Assembly (NCBI GenBank): GCA_035550715.1
Contig: DASZOP010000189.1
Span: 1-5,798, forward strand
Direction of reading: 5' to 3'
DNA: 5,798 nt
From: DASRVA01 sp035550715
Lineage (GTDB): Bacteria; Gemmatimonadota; Gemmatimonadetes; JACCXV01; JAHWKZ01
In this document: positions 1 to 4,825 of the stretch, piece by piece
Layout: each line of letters opens with the position of its first letter
Position numbering within the stretch: position 1 is the first letter of the stretch
The notes under the pieces: generated by a model
Told to the model about the DNA's origin: nothing
Databases searched by the model: none
What the model saw: the letters and a program-made list of their open reading frames with translations, nothing else
Program-made: the position numbers and the translations under genes

Positions 1-260
1 AAGCGCGCCGCGCCCAGGAGCGCCAGGTTGTTGGCTTCGGTCGCCCCGCTCGTGAACACGACCTCGCCCGCCCTGGCACCGATCGCCTGGGCCACCTCCT
101 GCCGCGCGGCCTCGACCCGCTCCTCCGAAGCCCGGCCGATGGCATGGCCGCGGCTCGAGGGGTTGCCGAATTCCTCGCAGAAGAGGGGCAGCATCGCCTC
201 GAGGACCCGTGGATCGCAGGGGGTCGTGGCGTGGTAGTCGAGGTAGACGGGCTTCTTCAT
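1..260 (-). CDS. iscS: Cysteine desulfurase, IscS/NifS family (5' part only, runs off the left edge)
   Basis: This is the N-terminal 86 residues of a PLP-dependent class V aminotransferase-fold enzyme of about 400 residues. The family takes sulfur from L-cysteine as an enzyme persulfide, giving alanine, and feeds Fe-S cluster assembly and tRNA thiolation in the cytoplasm. Seen: the opening YLDYHATTPCDPRV (residues 6-19), then FGNPSSRGHAIG (31-42) and FTSGATEANNLAL (69-81). The last contains the PLP-phosphate-binding turn. These match IscS/NFS1 better than NifS, which usually reads YLDNNATT. The active-site His, the PLP lysine and the catalytic Cys loop lie beyond the window, so activity and the IscS/NifS/SufS subtype are inferred. 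The ATG at 260-258 is placed as the family expects, but no Shine-Dalgarno sequence precedes it. It lies 56 bases after rnhB on the same strand and may be read with the operon or from its own promoter. Confidence 0.93.
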   Translation of the reverse strand, partial: MKKPVYLDYHATTPCDPRVLEAMLPLFCEEFGNPSSRGHAIGRASEERVEAARQEVAQAIGARAGEVVFTSGATEANNLALLGAAR

Positions 261-316
261 GACGGCGCGCGTGGTGGCAAATGCAAGATCAGGACCCGTT
301 GCGGCGTGGAGGGAAG

Positions 317-1297
317 CTAGGCACCCGCTCCGGTCTCCGCCAGCGCGATCCGTCGGGCCTCGAGAAGCCGCGCGAACAGCCGCTCCTCGGAGGCGTGGAG
401 CTCGGCGCGTCGAGCGTCGAAGTCGAACGCCACCGCCTCCAGATCGGCGTCCGAGACAACCGTCTCGAGCCGGTCGGCCAGGTCCCGGTAGAGGGATCCC
501 ATGGCATCCGCCTCGGCCCAGACCCGTGGGAAGGAGAGACGGTGAAACGGACACAGCCCGTGATAGCGGAGCGCTTCCACGTGGGCCGGCGTCATGTATC
601 CCTTGTGGCTCGCGAACCCGTACTGGGGCCAGCGCCGGTCGGCCTCCCGGAGAAGACGGTCGCGCGCGACCTTGGCAACGATCGAAGCCGCGGCGATCGA
701 CCGCACCCGGCGATCGCCGCCGACTACGGCGCGATGGGGAACGGGAAACGTGCGTGGAGGTCGGCCGTCGAGAAGCGCCAGGTCGATCGCCACGCCGAGA
801 CGCCGGAGCGCGAGCCGCATGGCGTGGAGGCTCGCCTGGTAGATGTTGACGCGGTCGATGACACGCTCGCTCACGACGCCGACCCCGACCGCCGATGCCG
901 CCCCGCGGATCTCGCGGTCGAGCCGGTCGCGCGACTCCGGGTCGAGGCGCTTGGAGTCGTCGAGCCCGGCCGGCAGCCAGTCACGCGGAAGGACGACCGC
1001 CGCGGCCACGACCGGGCCGGCGAGCGGCGCCATCCCCACCTCGTCCACACCCGCGACGACGAGCGCGCCGTCGAAGAGGAGCGCCCGCTCGGCGTTCAGC
1101 AGGCGGGCCAGCCGCGCCCGCTCGCGCTCGCGCCAGCGGACCTCGTCGAGGTAGCGCTGACCCAGCGCGCGCACACCGGCGCGTCCGTCGCTCAGGAGAA
1201 AGCCGATGGTGCTGCGGCCGACAGTGCGGCGTCTGGACAGGATGTCCGCGATCTCGGAGACGGAGAGGCTCCCGAGGCGTTCCTCGAGGCCGCTCAA
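317..1297 (-). CDS. rnhB: Ribonuclease HII with N- and C-terminal extensions
   Basis: RNase HII cuts RNA in RNA-DNA hybrids and starts removal of single ribonucleotides from DNA. The product is 326 residues, against about 200-255 usually. Residues 1-80 form a helical, charged N-terminal region like that of Bacillus-type enzymes. The catalytic core is at about 81-260 and a helical tail at 261-326. Expected acidic residues are present: D85 and E86 (in GVDEVG), D177 (in LLDG) and D213 (in AKVARDR). The substrate-contacting Tyr is in HKGYMTPAH (Y234). Oddity: the GRG motif after DEVG reads GMA (M89, A90). The start is TTG at 1297-1295; the upstream frame closes at the rplS stop codon 18 bases earlier, and no ATG or GTG lies between. 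A GTG at codon 42 is the next option but would lose the conserved extension. The ribosome binding site is weak, so translation may be coupled to rplS. The family is certain; the start is less so. Confidence 0.93.
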   Translation of the reverse strand: MSGLEERLGSLSVSEIADILSRRRTVGRSTIGFLLSDGRAGVRALGQRYLDEVRWRERERARLARLLNAERALLFDGALVVAGVDEVGMAPLAGPVVAAAVVLPRDWLPAGLDDSKRLDPESRDRLDREIRGAASAVGVGVVSERVIDRVNIYQASLHAMRLALRRLGVAIDLALLDGRPPRTFPVPHRAVVGGDRRVRSIAAASIVAKVARDRLLREADRRWPQYGFASHKGYMTPAHVEALRYHGLCPFHRLSFPRVWAEADAMGSLYRDLADRLETVVSDADLEAVAFDFDARRAELHASEERLFARLLEARRIALAETGAGA

Positions 1298-1315
1298 GAC
1301 GAGACCGGAAGCCGG

Positions 1316-1657
1316 CTACGACCGCTGGCGTTCGCGGATCCGGGCGGCCTTTCCGGAGAGGTTGCGCAGGTAGTAGAGCTTGGCACGGCGGACACGCCCC
1401 TCGCGCACGAGCTGGATGTCCGAAACGACCGGCGAGTGGAGCGGGAAGATCCGCTCGACCCCTACGCCGTTGGATACTTTCCGCACGGTGAACGTCTCGT
1501 TGAGACCGCCGCCCCGGCGGCGGATGACGACCCCTTCGAACGCCTGGAGGCGTTCTTTCTCCCCTTCCCGGACCCGCACGTTGACCCGCACGGTGTCTCC
1601 AGGACGGAAGGGGGGAGCGTCCTCGCGGAGCTGCTGGGTTTCGAATTCGGCGATCAT
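1316..1657 (-). CDS. rplS: 50S ribosomal protein L19
   Basis: L19 is a structural protein of the large subunit, at the interface with the 30S subunit. The product is 113 residues, the usual length (about 115). Recognisable blocks are FRPGDTVRVNVRVREG (17-32), ERLQAFEGVVIRRRGGG (35-51), an FTVRKVSNGVGVERIFP block (56-72), then the RRAKLYYLRNLSGKAARI region (89-106) and a basic C-terminus. The ATG at 1657-1655 is preceded by AGGGG (1667-1663) with a 5-base gap. It is the fifth gene of the ffh-rpsP-rimM-trmD-rplS-rnhB block, 60 bases after trmD and 18 bases before the rnhB start. The gap to trmD is AT-rich compared with its surroundings and holds a promoter-like pair, so extra transcription of rplS is possible. 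No unusual residues were seen. Confidence 0.98.
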   Translation of the reverse strand: MIAEFETQQLREDAPPFRPGDTVRVNVRVREGEKERLQAFEGVVIRRRGGGLNETFTVRKVSNGVGVERIFPLHSPVVSDIQLVREGRVRRAKLYYLRNLSGKAARIRERQRS

Positions 1658-1687
1658 GGGAACCCCTGCGTTTCAGGATAGATTGAG

Positions 1688-1716
1688 AATATACGTCGGT
1701 CAGGGCCGGGCGTCAC
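1688..1716 (-). promoter_or_regulatory. Candidate sigma70-type promoter ahead of rplS
   Basis: Read on the minus strand, GTGACG (1716-1711) and TATATT (1693-1688) are 17 bases apart and match the -35 and -10 consensus at 4 and 5 of 6 positions. They sit in the only AT-rich patch of the operon, in the 60-base gap between trmD and rplS, and would start RNA near 1681. An overlapping weaker pair is CTGACC (1703-1698) and TATCCT (1680-1675), also 17 bases apart. An internal promoter would raise L19 output over TrmD. This rests on consensus matching alone. Confidence 0.3.
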
Positions 1717-1717
1717 G

Positions 1718-2410
1718 TCAGCCGTTTCCTTCCTCGGCCGCGGCCCGGTCGAGCAGATCGGGACGCCGCTCGCGGGTGATCCGGGCCGCCTCGTCGTGGC
1801 GCCAGCGGGCGATCGCGGCGTGGTCGCCCGACAGGAGCACATCCGGAACCGGCATACCGCGATAGACGGCCGGGCGCGTGTAGGATGGCGGCCCCAGCCG
1901 CCACTCGTCGTGGAAGGAATCTCCCTGGGCGCTGTCGAAATCCCCCAGGACCCCCGGCAACAGACGCACCACCGCGTCGATGAGGGCCAGCGCCGCGATC
2001 TCGCCTCCCGACAGCACGAAGTCGCCGACCGAGATCTCGTCGGTTACCAAGGCCGCCCGCACCCGTTCGTCGACGTCCTTGTAGTGACCGCAGAGAAGCG
2101 TCAGCTCGGGCTCGACGGACAGCTCGACCGCCACCTCGTGGGTGAACGGCCGGCCGCGGGCCGATAGCAGCACGAAAGGACGCGGCTCCTCGAGGGCCTC
2201 CCAGGCCCGGAACACGGGCTCGGGCTTCATGACCATGCCGCCGCCGCCGCCGTAGGGGTAGTCGTCCGCCTGTTCCCCCTCCGCCACGAACGCCCGCAGG
2301 TCGATCACGTCCCACGAAAAGAGGCCCCGCTTCCGCGCCCGGCCCGTCATCGACTGGGCGAGGGGTGCGTGGAAGTAGTCGGGGAAGAGGGTCAGGACGT
2401 TGACGTGCAC
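1718..2410 (-). CDS. trmD: tRNA (guanine37-N1)-methyltransferase TrmD
   Basis: TrmD transfers a methyl group from S-adenosylmethionine to N1 of G37, next to the anticodon of several tRNAs, preventing +1 frameshifts. The product is 230 residues, close to the usual 230-250, with the N-terminal SPOUT knot domain and a C-terminal helical domain. Seen: VLTLFPDYF (5-13), DDYPYGGGGGMVMKPEP (49-65), LLSARGRPF (81-89), LLCGHYKDVDER (105-116), EISVGDFVLSGGE (125-137), VVRLLPGVLGD (147-157), QGDSF (162-166) and YTRPAVYRGMPVPDVLLSGDH (177-197). R149 and D164 correspond to catalytic Arg154 and Asp169 of the E. coli and Haemophilus enzymes. K111 occupies the usual Glu116 position. The GTG start at 2410-2408 lies one base after the rimM stop and has a strong site, GGGAGGAG (2425-2418), inside rimM, so the two genes are translationally coupled. 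Confidence 0.97.
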   Translation of the reverse strand: MHVNVLTLFPDYFHAPLAQSMTGRARKRGLFSWDVIDLRAFVAEGEQADDYPYGGGGGMVMKPEPVFRAWEALEEPRPFVLLSARGRPFTHEVAVELSVEPELTLLCGHYKDVDERVRAALVTDEISVGDFVLSGGEIAALALIDAVVRLLPGVLGDFDSAQGDSFHDEWRLGPPSYTRPAVYRGMPVPDVLLSGDHAAIARWRHDEAARITRERRPDLLDRAAAEEGNG

Positions 2411-2411
2411 C

Positions 2412-2939
2412 TCAGATCTCCTCCCACCCTTCCGGCGGCTCGACGACGATCTCCTCCGCCTGCACCTCGCGCACGAACTCGCTCACGAAGGGGAGGAGAC
2501 GGCGCACCCCATCGGGACCCGCGATCTCCAGCATGACGCTCCCCGCCGGCTCCAGGACGTCGGCCACGACGCCCAGCCGGCGACCTTCGGCGGTCACGAC
2601 GGACCGGCCGACCAGGCCGTGGAGGAAGAACTCCCCCTCCTCCCGCGCCTCCTCCGCCTCGGCCCGCGGAATCACGAGGTATCGCCCGGTCGTCTGCTCG
2701 GCCAGGGTCCTGCTCTCGACACGGTCCAGCTTGAGCAGGACGCGGCCGGCATGGCTCCGGCTCGACTCGATCCGGACCGGGACCGCGTCCTCGCCTCCGG
2801 GCGTCGAGCTCAGGAAGGCGCGGCGACCGGCCTCGAATCGCTCGGCGTGCGCGGTGAGCGGGAAGACCGCCACCTCGCCCTTGATCCCGTGCGCCCTGAC
2901 GAGGCGGCCGATCACGACGTAGGCCGGCGCGGCGTCCAG
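2412..2939 (-). CDS. rimM: Ribosome maturation factor RimM (apparent CTG start)
   Basis: RimM binds S19 and helps mature the 30S head, acting on 16S rRNA late in assembly. From CTG at 2939-2937 the product is 175 residues, matching the family (about 165-180). The N-terminal beta-barrel covers about 7-90, opening with YVVIGRLVRAHGIKGEV (7-23). The PRC-barrel domain covers about 100-170, with GEFFLHGLVGRSV near its start and LLPFVSEFVREV near its end. The start choice is unusual. The first ordinary start is GTG at 2915, but it cuts into the first conserved strand and has no ribosome binding site. CTG at 2939 follows the rpsP stop directly and has GGAGG (2949-2945) five bases upstream. No ATG, GTG or TTG exists between that stop and 2915. 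The function call is sure; the CTG start is likely but unproven. If GTG is used, the product is 167 residues (2412-2915). Confidence 0.93.
   Translation of the reverse strand: MDAAPAYVVIGRLVRAHGIKGEVAVFPLTAHAERFEAGRRAFLSSTPGGEDAVPVRIESSRSHAGRVLLKLDRVESRTLAEQTTGRYLVIPRAEAEEAREEGEFFLHGLVGRSVVTAEGRRLGVVADVLEPAGSVMLEIAGPDGVRRLLPFVSEFVREVQAEEIVVEPPEGWEEI
2418..2425 (-). promoter_or_regulatory. Ribosome binding site of trmD, inside the end of rimM
   Basis: On the minus strand GGGAGGAG lies within the last codons of rimM (the Trp-Glu-Glu region). The GGAGG core is 9 bases from the trmD GTG at 2410. It fits the anti-Shine-Dalgarno sequence well and supports GTG as the start. Ribosomes finishing rimM will cover it, so coupling is expected. 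Confidence 0.75.
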
Positions 2940-3314
2940 CTATTCCTCCGGGCTCGGCCCCTCTCCGGCCGGGGCTTCGCCGGCCTCCGCGCTTTCCGGG
3001 ACCGCCGTTTCCGCCGGCCGGGCCGGGGCCTCGGTCGTCGCGCCGGCGGGCCACTCCCCCGTCCGGAACCGCTGCCAGATGCCGACCCGGGAAAGGAGCG
3101 ACCGCGCGGTGTCGGTCGGCTCGGCGCCCTTCTCCAGCCAGGCGAGCGCCTTCTCGCGGTCGATCCGGATCTCGGCCGGCTCGGTGCGCGGATTGTAGGT
3201 GCCGATCGTGTCCAGGAAGCGGCCGTCCCGCGGGCTCCGCGAGTCGGCCACGACGACGCGATAGACAGGCTGCTTCCGGGCGCCCATGCGCCTCAGACGA
3301 ATTCGAACGGACAT
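2940..3314 (-). CDS. rpsP: 30S ribosomal protein S16 with acidic C-terminal tail
   Basis: S16 is a small-subunit protein needed for 30S assembly. The conserved body is residues 1-86: MSVRIRLRRMGARKQPVYRV (1-20), VVADSRSPRDGRFLDTIGTY (21-40), NPRTEP (41-46), then the helix with KALAWLEKGAEPTDTARSLL (55-74). Total length is 124 residues, against about 80-90 for the common form. The extra residues, about 88-124, are rich in Ala, Pro, Glu and Gly and look disordered and acidic. Tails of this kind occur in some bacterial S16 proteins. The ATG at 3314-3312 has a near-perfect ribosome binding site, AAGGAGG (3327-3321), the strongest in the window and in keeping with high output. It follows ffh by 58 bases. 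The stop at 2942-2940 is in the same frame as rimM, and the last codons carry the rimM ribosome binding site. Confidence 0.98.
   Translation of the reverse strand: MSVRIRLRRMGARKQPVYRVVVADSRSPRDGRFLDTIGTYNPRTEPAEIRIDREKALAWLEKGAEPTDTARSLLSRVGIWQRFRTGEWPAGATTEAPARPAETAVPESAEAGEAPAGEGPSPEE
2943..2949 (-). promoter_or_regulatory. Ribosome binding site that supports a CTG start for rimM
   Basis: GGAGGAA on the minus strand overlaps the last sense codons of rpsP (Glu-Glu). The GGAGG core is 5 bases from CTG at 2939, a normal spacing, but about 29 bases from GTG at 2915, which is too far for direct use. This is the main evidence that rimM begins at CTG. Confidence 0.6.
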
Positions 3315-3320
3315 CGGGTT

Positions 3321-3327
3321 CCTCCTT
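3321..3327 (-). promoter_or_regulatory. Strong ribosome binding site of rpsP
   Basis: AAGGAGG on the minus strand ends 6 bases before the rpsP ATG. It gives the full Shine-Dalgarno complement at the preferred distance and confirms the start. Confidence 0.8.
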
Positions 3328-3372
3328 CTTCGACGTTCGGTGCAGAGCGGCGGGCCCCGGCGCCCGAGCCTG

Positions 3373-4677
3373 CTAGCGTCCGCGAATCGTCCCGCGGAGC
3401 CGCTTCATCATGCGGTTCATCTCCTCGAACTGCTTGAGGAGCCGGTTGACTTCCTGGATCGTCGTCCCGCTCCCGCGGGCGATCCGCTTGCGGCGGCTGC
3501 CGTTCAGCACCTTGGGGTGCCGCCGCTCCTCGGGCGTCATCGACAGGACGATCGCCCCGATCCGCTTGAGGCGGTCGGGATCCACCTCGATCCCCCGAAG
3601 CTGCTTTCCGACCCCAGGCAGCAGCCCGAGCAGCCCCTCCAAGGGCCCCATCCGCCGGATCTGCCGCATCGCCACCAGGAAGTCCTCGAGGTCGAACTTT
3701 CCGCGCCGGCCGACCTTTTCCTCGAGACCCGCGGCTTCGTCGCGATCGAACGCCTCCTCTGCCTTCTCGACCAGCGTCACGACGTCGCCCCGGTCGAGGA
3801 TCCGCCCGGCCATCCGCTCGGGGTGGAAGGGCTCGAGCCCGTCGGTCTTCTCCCCGACCCCGATCAGCTTGATCGGCAGGCCCGTCACGGCGTGGATCGA
3901 GAGCGCGGCGCCCCCCCGGGCGTCGCCGTCCAGCTTGGTGAGGACGACCCCCGTGAGGGGAAGGCGCGCGAGGAAGGCCTCGGCGCTCCGGACCGCGTCC
4001 TGGCCGGTCATGCCGTCGGCGACCAGGAGGAGCTCGTCGGGAGAAGCCGCGGCCACGACCCGCTCGAGCTCCCGCATCATCTCCTCGTCCACGTGGAGCC
4101 GTCCGGCCGTGTCGACGATCACCACGTTCCGTCTCTCGACCCGCGCCCGCGCGACGGCGTCCTCGACGATCCTCTCGGGCGCCCGCCCGTCGCGATGGGA
4201 GACGACCGGGACGTCGAGCCGTCGTCCGAGGGTCTCGAGCTGCTCGATCGCCGCCGGCCGGCGGACATCGGCCGCCACCAGGAGCGACCGCCGTCCCTCG
4301 CGACCGAGCCGGGCCGCCAGCTTGGCGGCCGTCGTCGTCTTCCCCGACCCTTGGAGACCCGCCAGGACGATCACGGTCGGAGGCTGCTTAGCCAGGACGA
4401 GCGGGGCATGGGCCCCGCCCAGAAGCCCGACCAGCTCGTCGTGGACGATCTTGACGACCTGCTGGGCGGGGGTGATCGAGCGCGCCACGTCACGCCCCCG
4501 GGCCCGCTCCTCGACCCGGTTGCAGAACTCCTTCGCGACCCGGTAGTTGACGTCGGCCTCGAGGAGGGCTCGGCGGACCTCGCGCATCCCCTCGGCGATC
4601 ATCTCGTCATCCAGGACGCCGCGGCTCCGGAAGCGTGCGAAGGCGCCGTCGAGCTTGGCGCTCAGCTCGTCGAACAT
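3373..4677 (-). CDS. ffh: Signal recognition particle protein Ffh (SRP54)
   Basis: Ffh is the SRP GTPase. With 4.5S RNA it binds signal sequences on ribosomes and hands them to the receptor FtsY at the inner membrane. The product is 434 residues, slightly short of the usual 440-455. The N domain (1-95) has the ALLEADVNYRVAKEF block (37-51). The G domain follows with the P-loop GLQGSGKTTTAAKLA (107-121), the insertion-box region AADVRRPAAIEQL (135-147), DTAGRLH (189-195), DGMTGQDAV (221-229), TKLDGDARGG (247-256) and GVGEKTDGLEPF (273-284). The M domain runs from about 328 to 434 with the RNA-binding signature GSRRKRIARGSGT (393-405). The M domain holds only six methionines after residue 328, and the finger loop (344-361) has none. 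The ATG at 4677-4675 fits the MFDELS opening and has a modest site, AGAGG, three bases upstream. It is probably the first gene of the ribosomal operon. Confidence 0.98.
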   Translation of the reverse strand: MFDELSAKLDGAFARFRSRGVLDDEMIAEGMREVRRALLEADVNYRVAKEFCNRVEERARGRDVARSITPAQQVVKIVHDELVGLLGGAHAPLVLAKQPPTVIVLAGLQGSGKTTTAAKLAARLGREGRRSLLVAADVRRPAAIEQLETLGRRLDVPVVSHRDGRAPERIVEDAVARARVERRNVVIVDTAGRLHVDEEMMRELERVVAAASPDELLLVADGMTGQDAVRSAEAFLARLPLTGVVLTKLDGDARGGAALSIHAVTGLPIKLIGVGEKTDGLEPFHPERMAGRILDRGDVVTLVEKAEEAFDRDEAAGLEEKVGRRGKFDLEDFLVAMRQIRRMGPLEGLLGLLPGVGKQLRGIEVDPDRLKRIGAIVLSMTPEERRHPKVLNGSRRKRIARGSGTTIQEVNRLLKQFEEMNRMMKRLRGTIRGR

Positions 4678-4731
4678 GGGCCTCTTCGGAACTGGCCGCT
4701 GAAACGCTGGCGCGGCCCGGTGGAACGGTCG

Positions 4732-4750
4732 CGCCTCCCGACGGGAGGCG
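4732..4750 (-). repeat. Perfect inverted repeat (hairpin 1) in the ffh leader
   Basis: CGCCTCCC (4732-4739) and GGGAGGCG (4743-4750) are exact reverse complements around a 3-base loop, giving an 8-bp GC-rich stem. It lies 54 bases before the ffh start and 76 bases after the cyclase stop. No T-run follows on either strand, so it is not a standard intrinsic terminator. It may be a GC-type terminator, a leader structure or chance in GC-rich DNA. Confidence 0.55.
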
Positions 4751-4761
4751 AGCCCCCGCGG

Positions 4762-4777
4762 TCCGGGTGATCCCGGA
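4762..4777 (-). repeat. Second inverted repeat (hairpin 2) next to hairpin 1
   Basis: TCCGGG (4762-4767) pairs with CCCGGA (4772-4777) across a TGAT loop, a 6-bp stem. It is 11 bases from hairpin 1. No T-run follows. Seen directly; the role is unknown. Confidence 0.45.
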
Positions 4778-4825
4778 GGGCGAGGGAGCGGGAATAGGCG
4801 CGGAAAGCTAGCGCGAGGTCGGGGG

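Larger units (their letters stand above)
4678..4825 (-). other. 148-base gap before ffh; probable leader or start of the ribosomal operon
   Basis: No coding region with recognisable protein motifs is seen between the cyclase stop and ffh. The stretch holds two hairpins (4732-4750 and 4762-4777) and a modest ribosome binding site for ffh (4685-4681). I searched for a clear -35/-10 pair by eye and found none, and I did not see the conserved core of the 4.5S RNA. It is the longest gene-free stretch here and the likely place for the operon promoter. Confidence 0.5.

Noticed and set aside
281..1681. A 466-codon open frame on the plus strand opposite rnhB and rplS
   Set aside because: It is the antisense of two certain genes, has no recognisable motif and a composition dominated by Arg, Asp, Glu, Pro and Ala, as expected of an antisense frame in high-GC DNA.
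2392..3054. A 220-codon open frame on the minus strand crossing rpsP, rimM and trmD
   Set aside because: It runs out of frame through the confirmed rimM and reads as Gly/Arg/Pro-rich low-complexity sequence, so it is a frame shadow.
3315..3372. A GC-rich hairpin in the ffh-rpsP gap as a terminator
   Set aside because: Only about five base pairs can be drawn and no T-run follows; it sits inside a continuous operon just before a strong rpsP ribosome binding site.
3286..4770. A 494-codon open frame on the plus strand opposite ffh
   Set aside because: It fully overlaps ffh, which is certain. It shows only low-complexity Leu/Asp/Pro/Arg-rich sequence without a domain, and long antisense frames are common in GC-rich genes.
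4678..4825. A 4.5S SRP RNA gene beside ffh
   Set aside because: The conserved core with GGAAGCAGCC-like sequence and the long SRP stem are not present on either strand.
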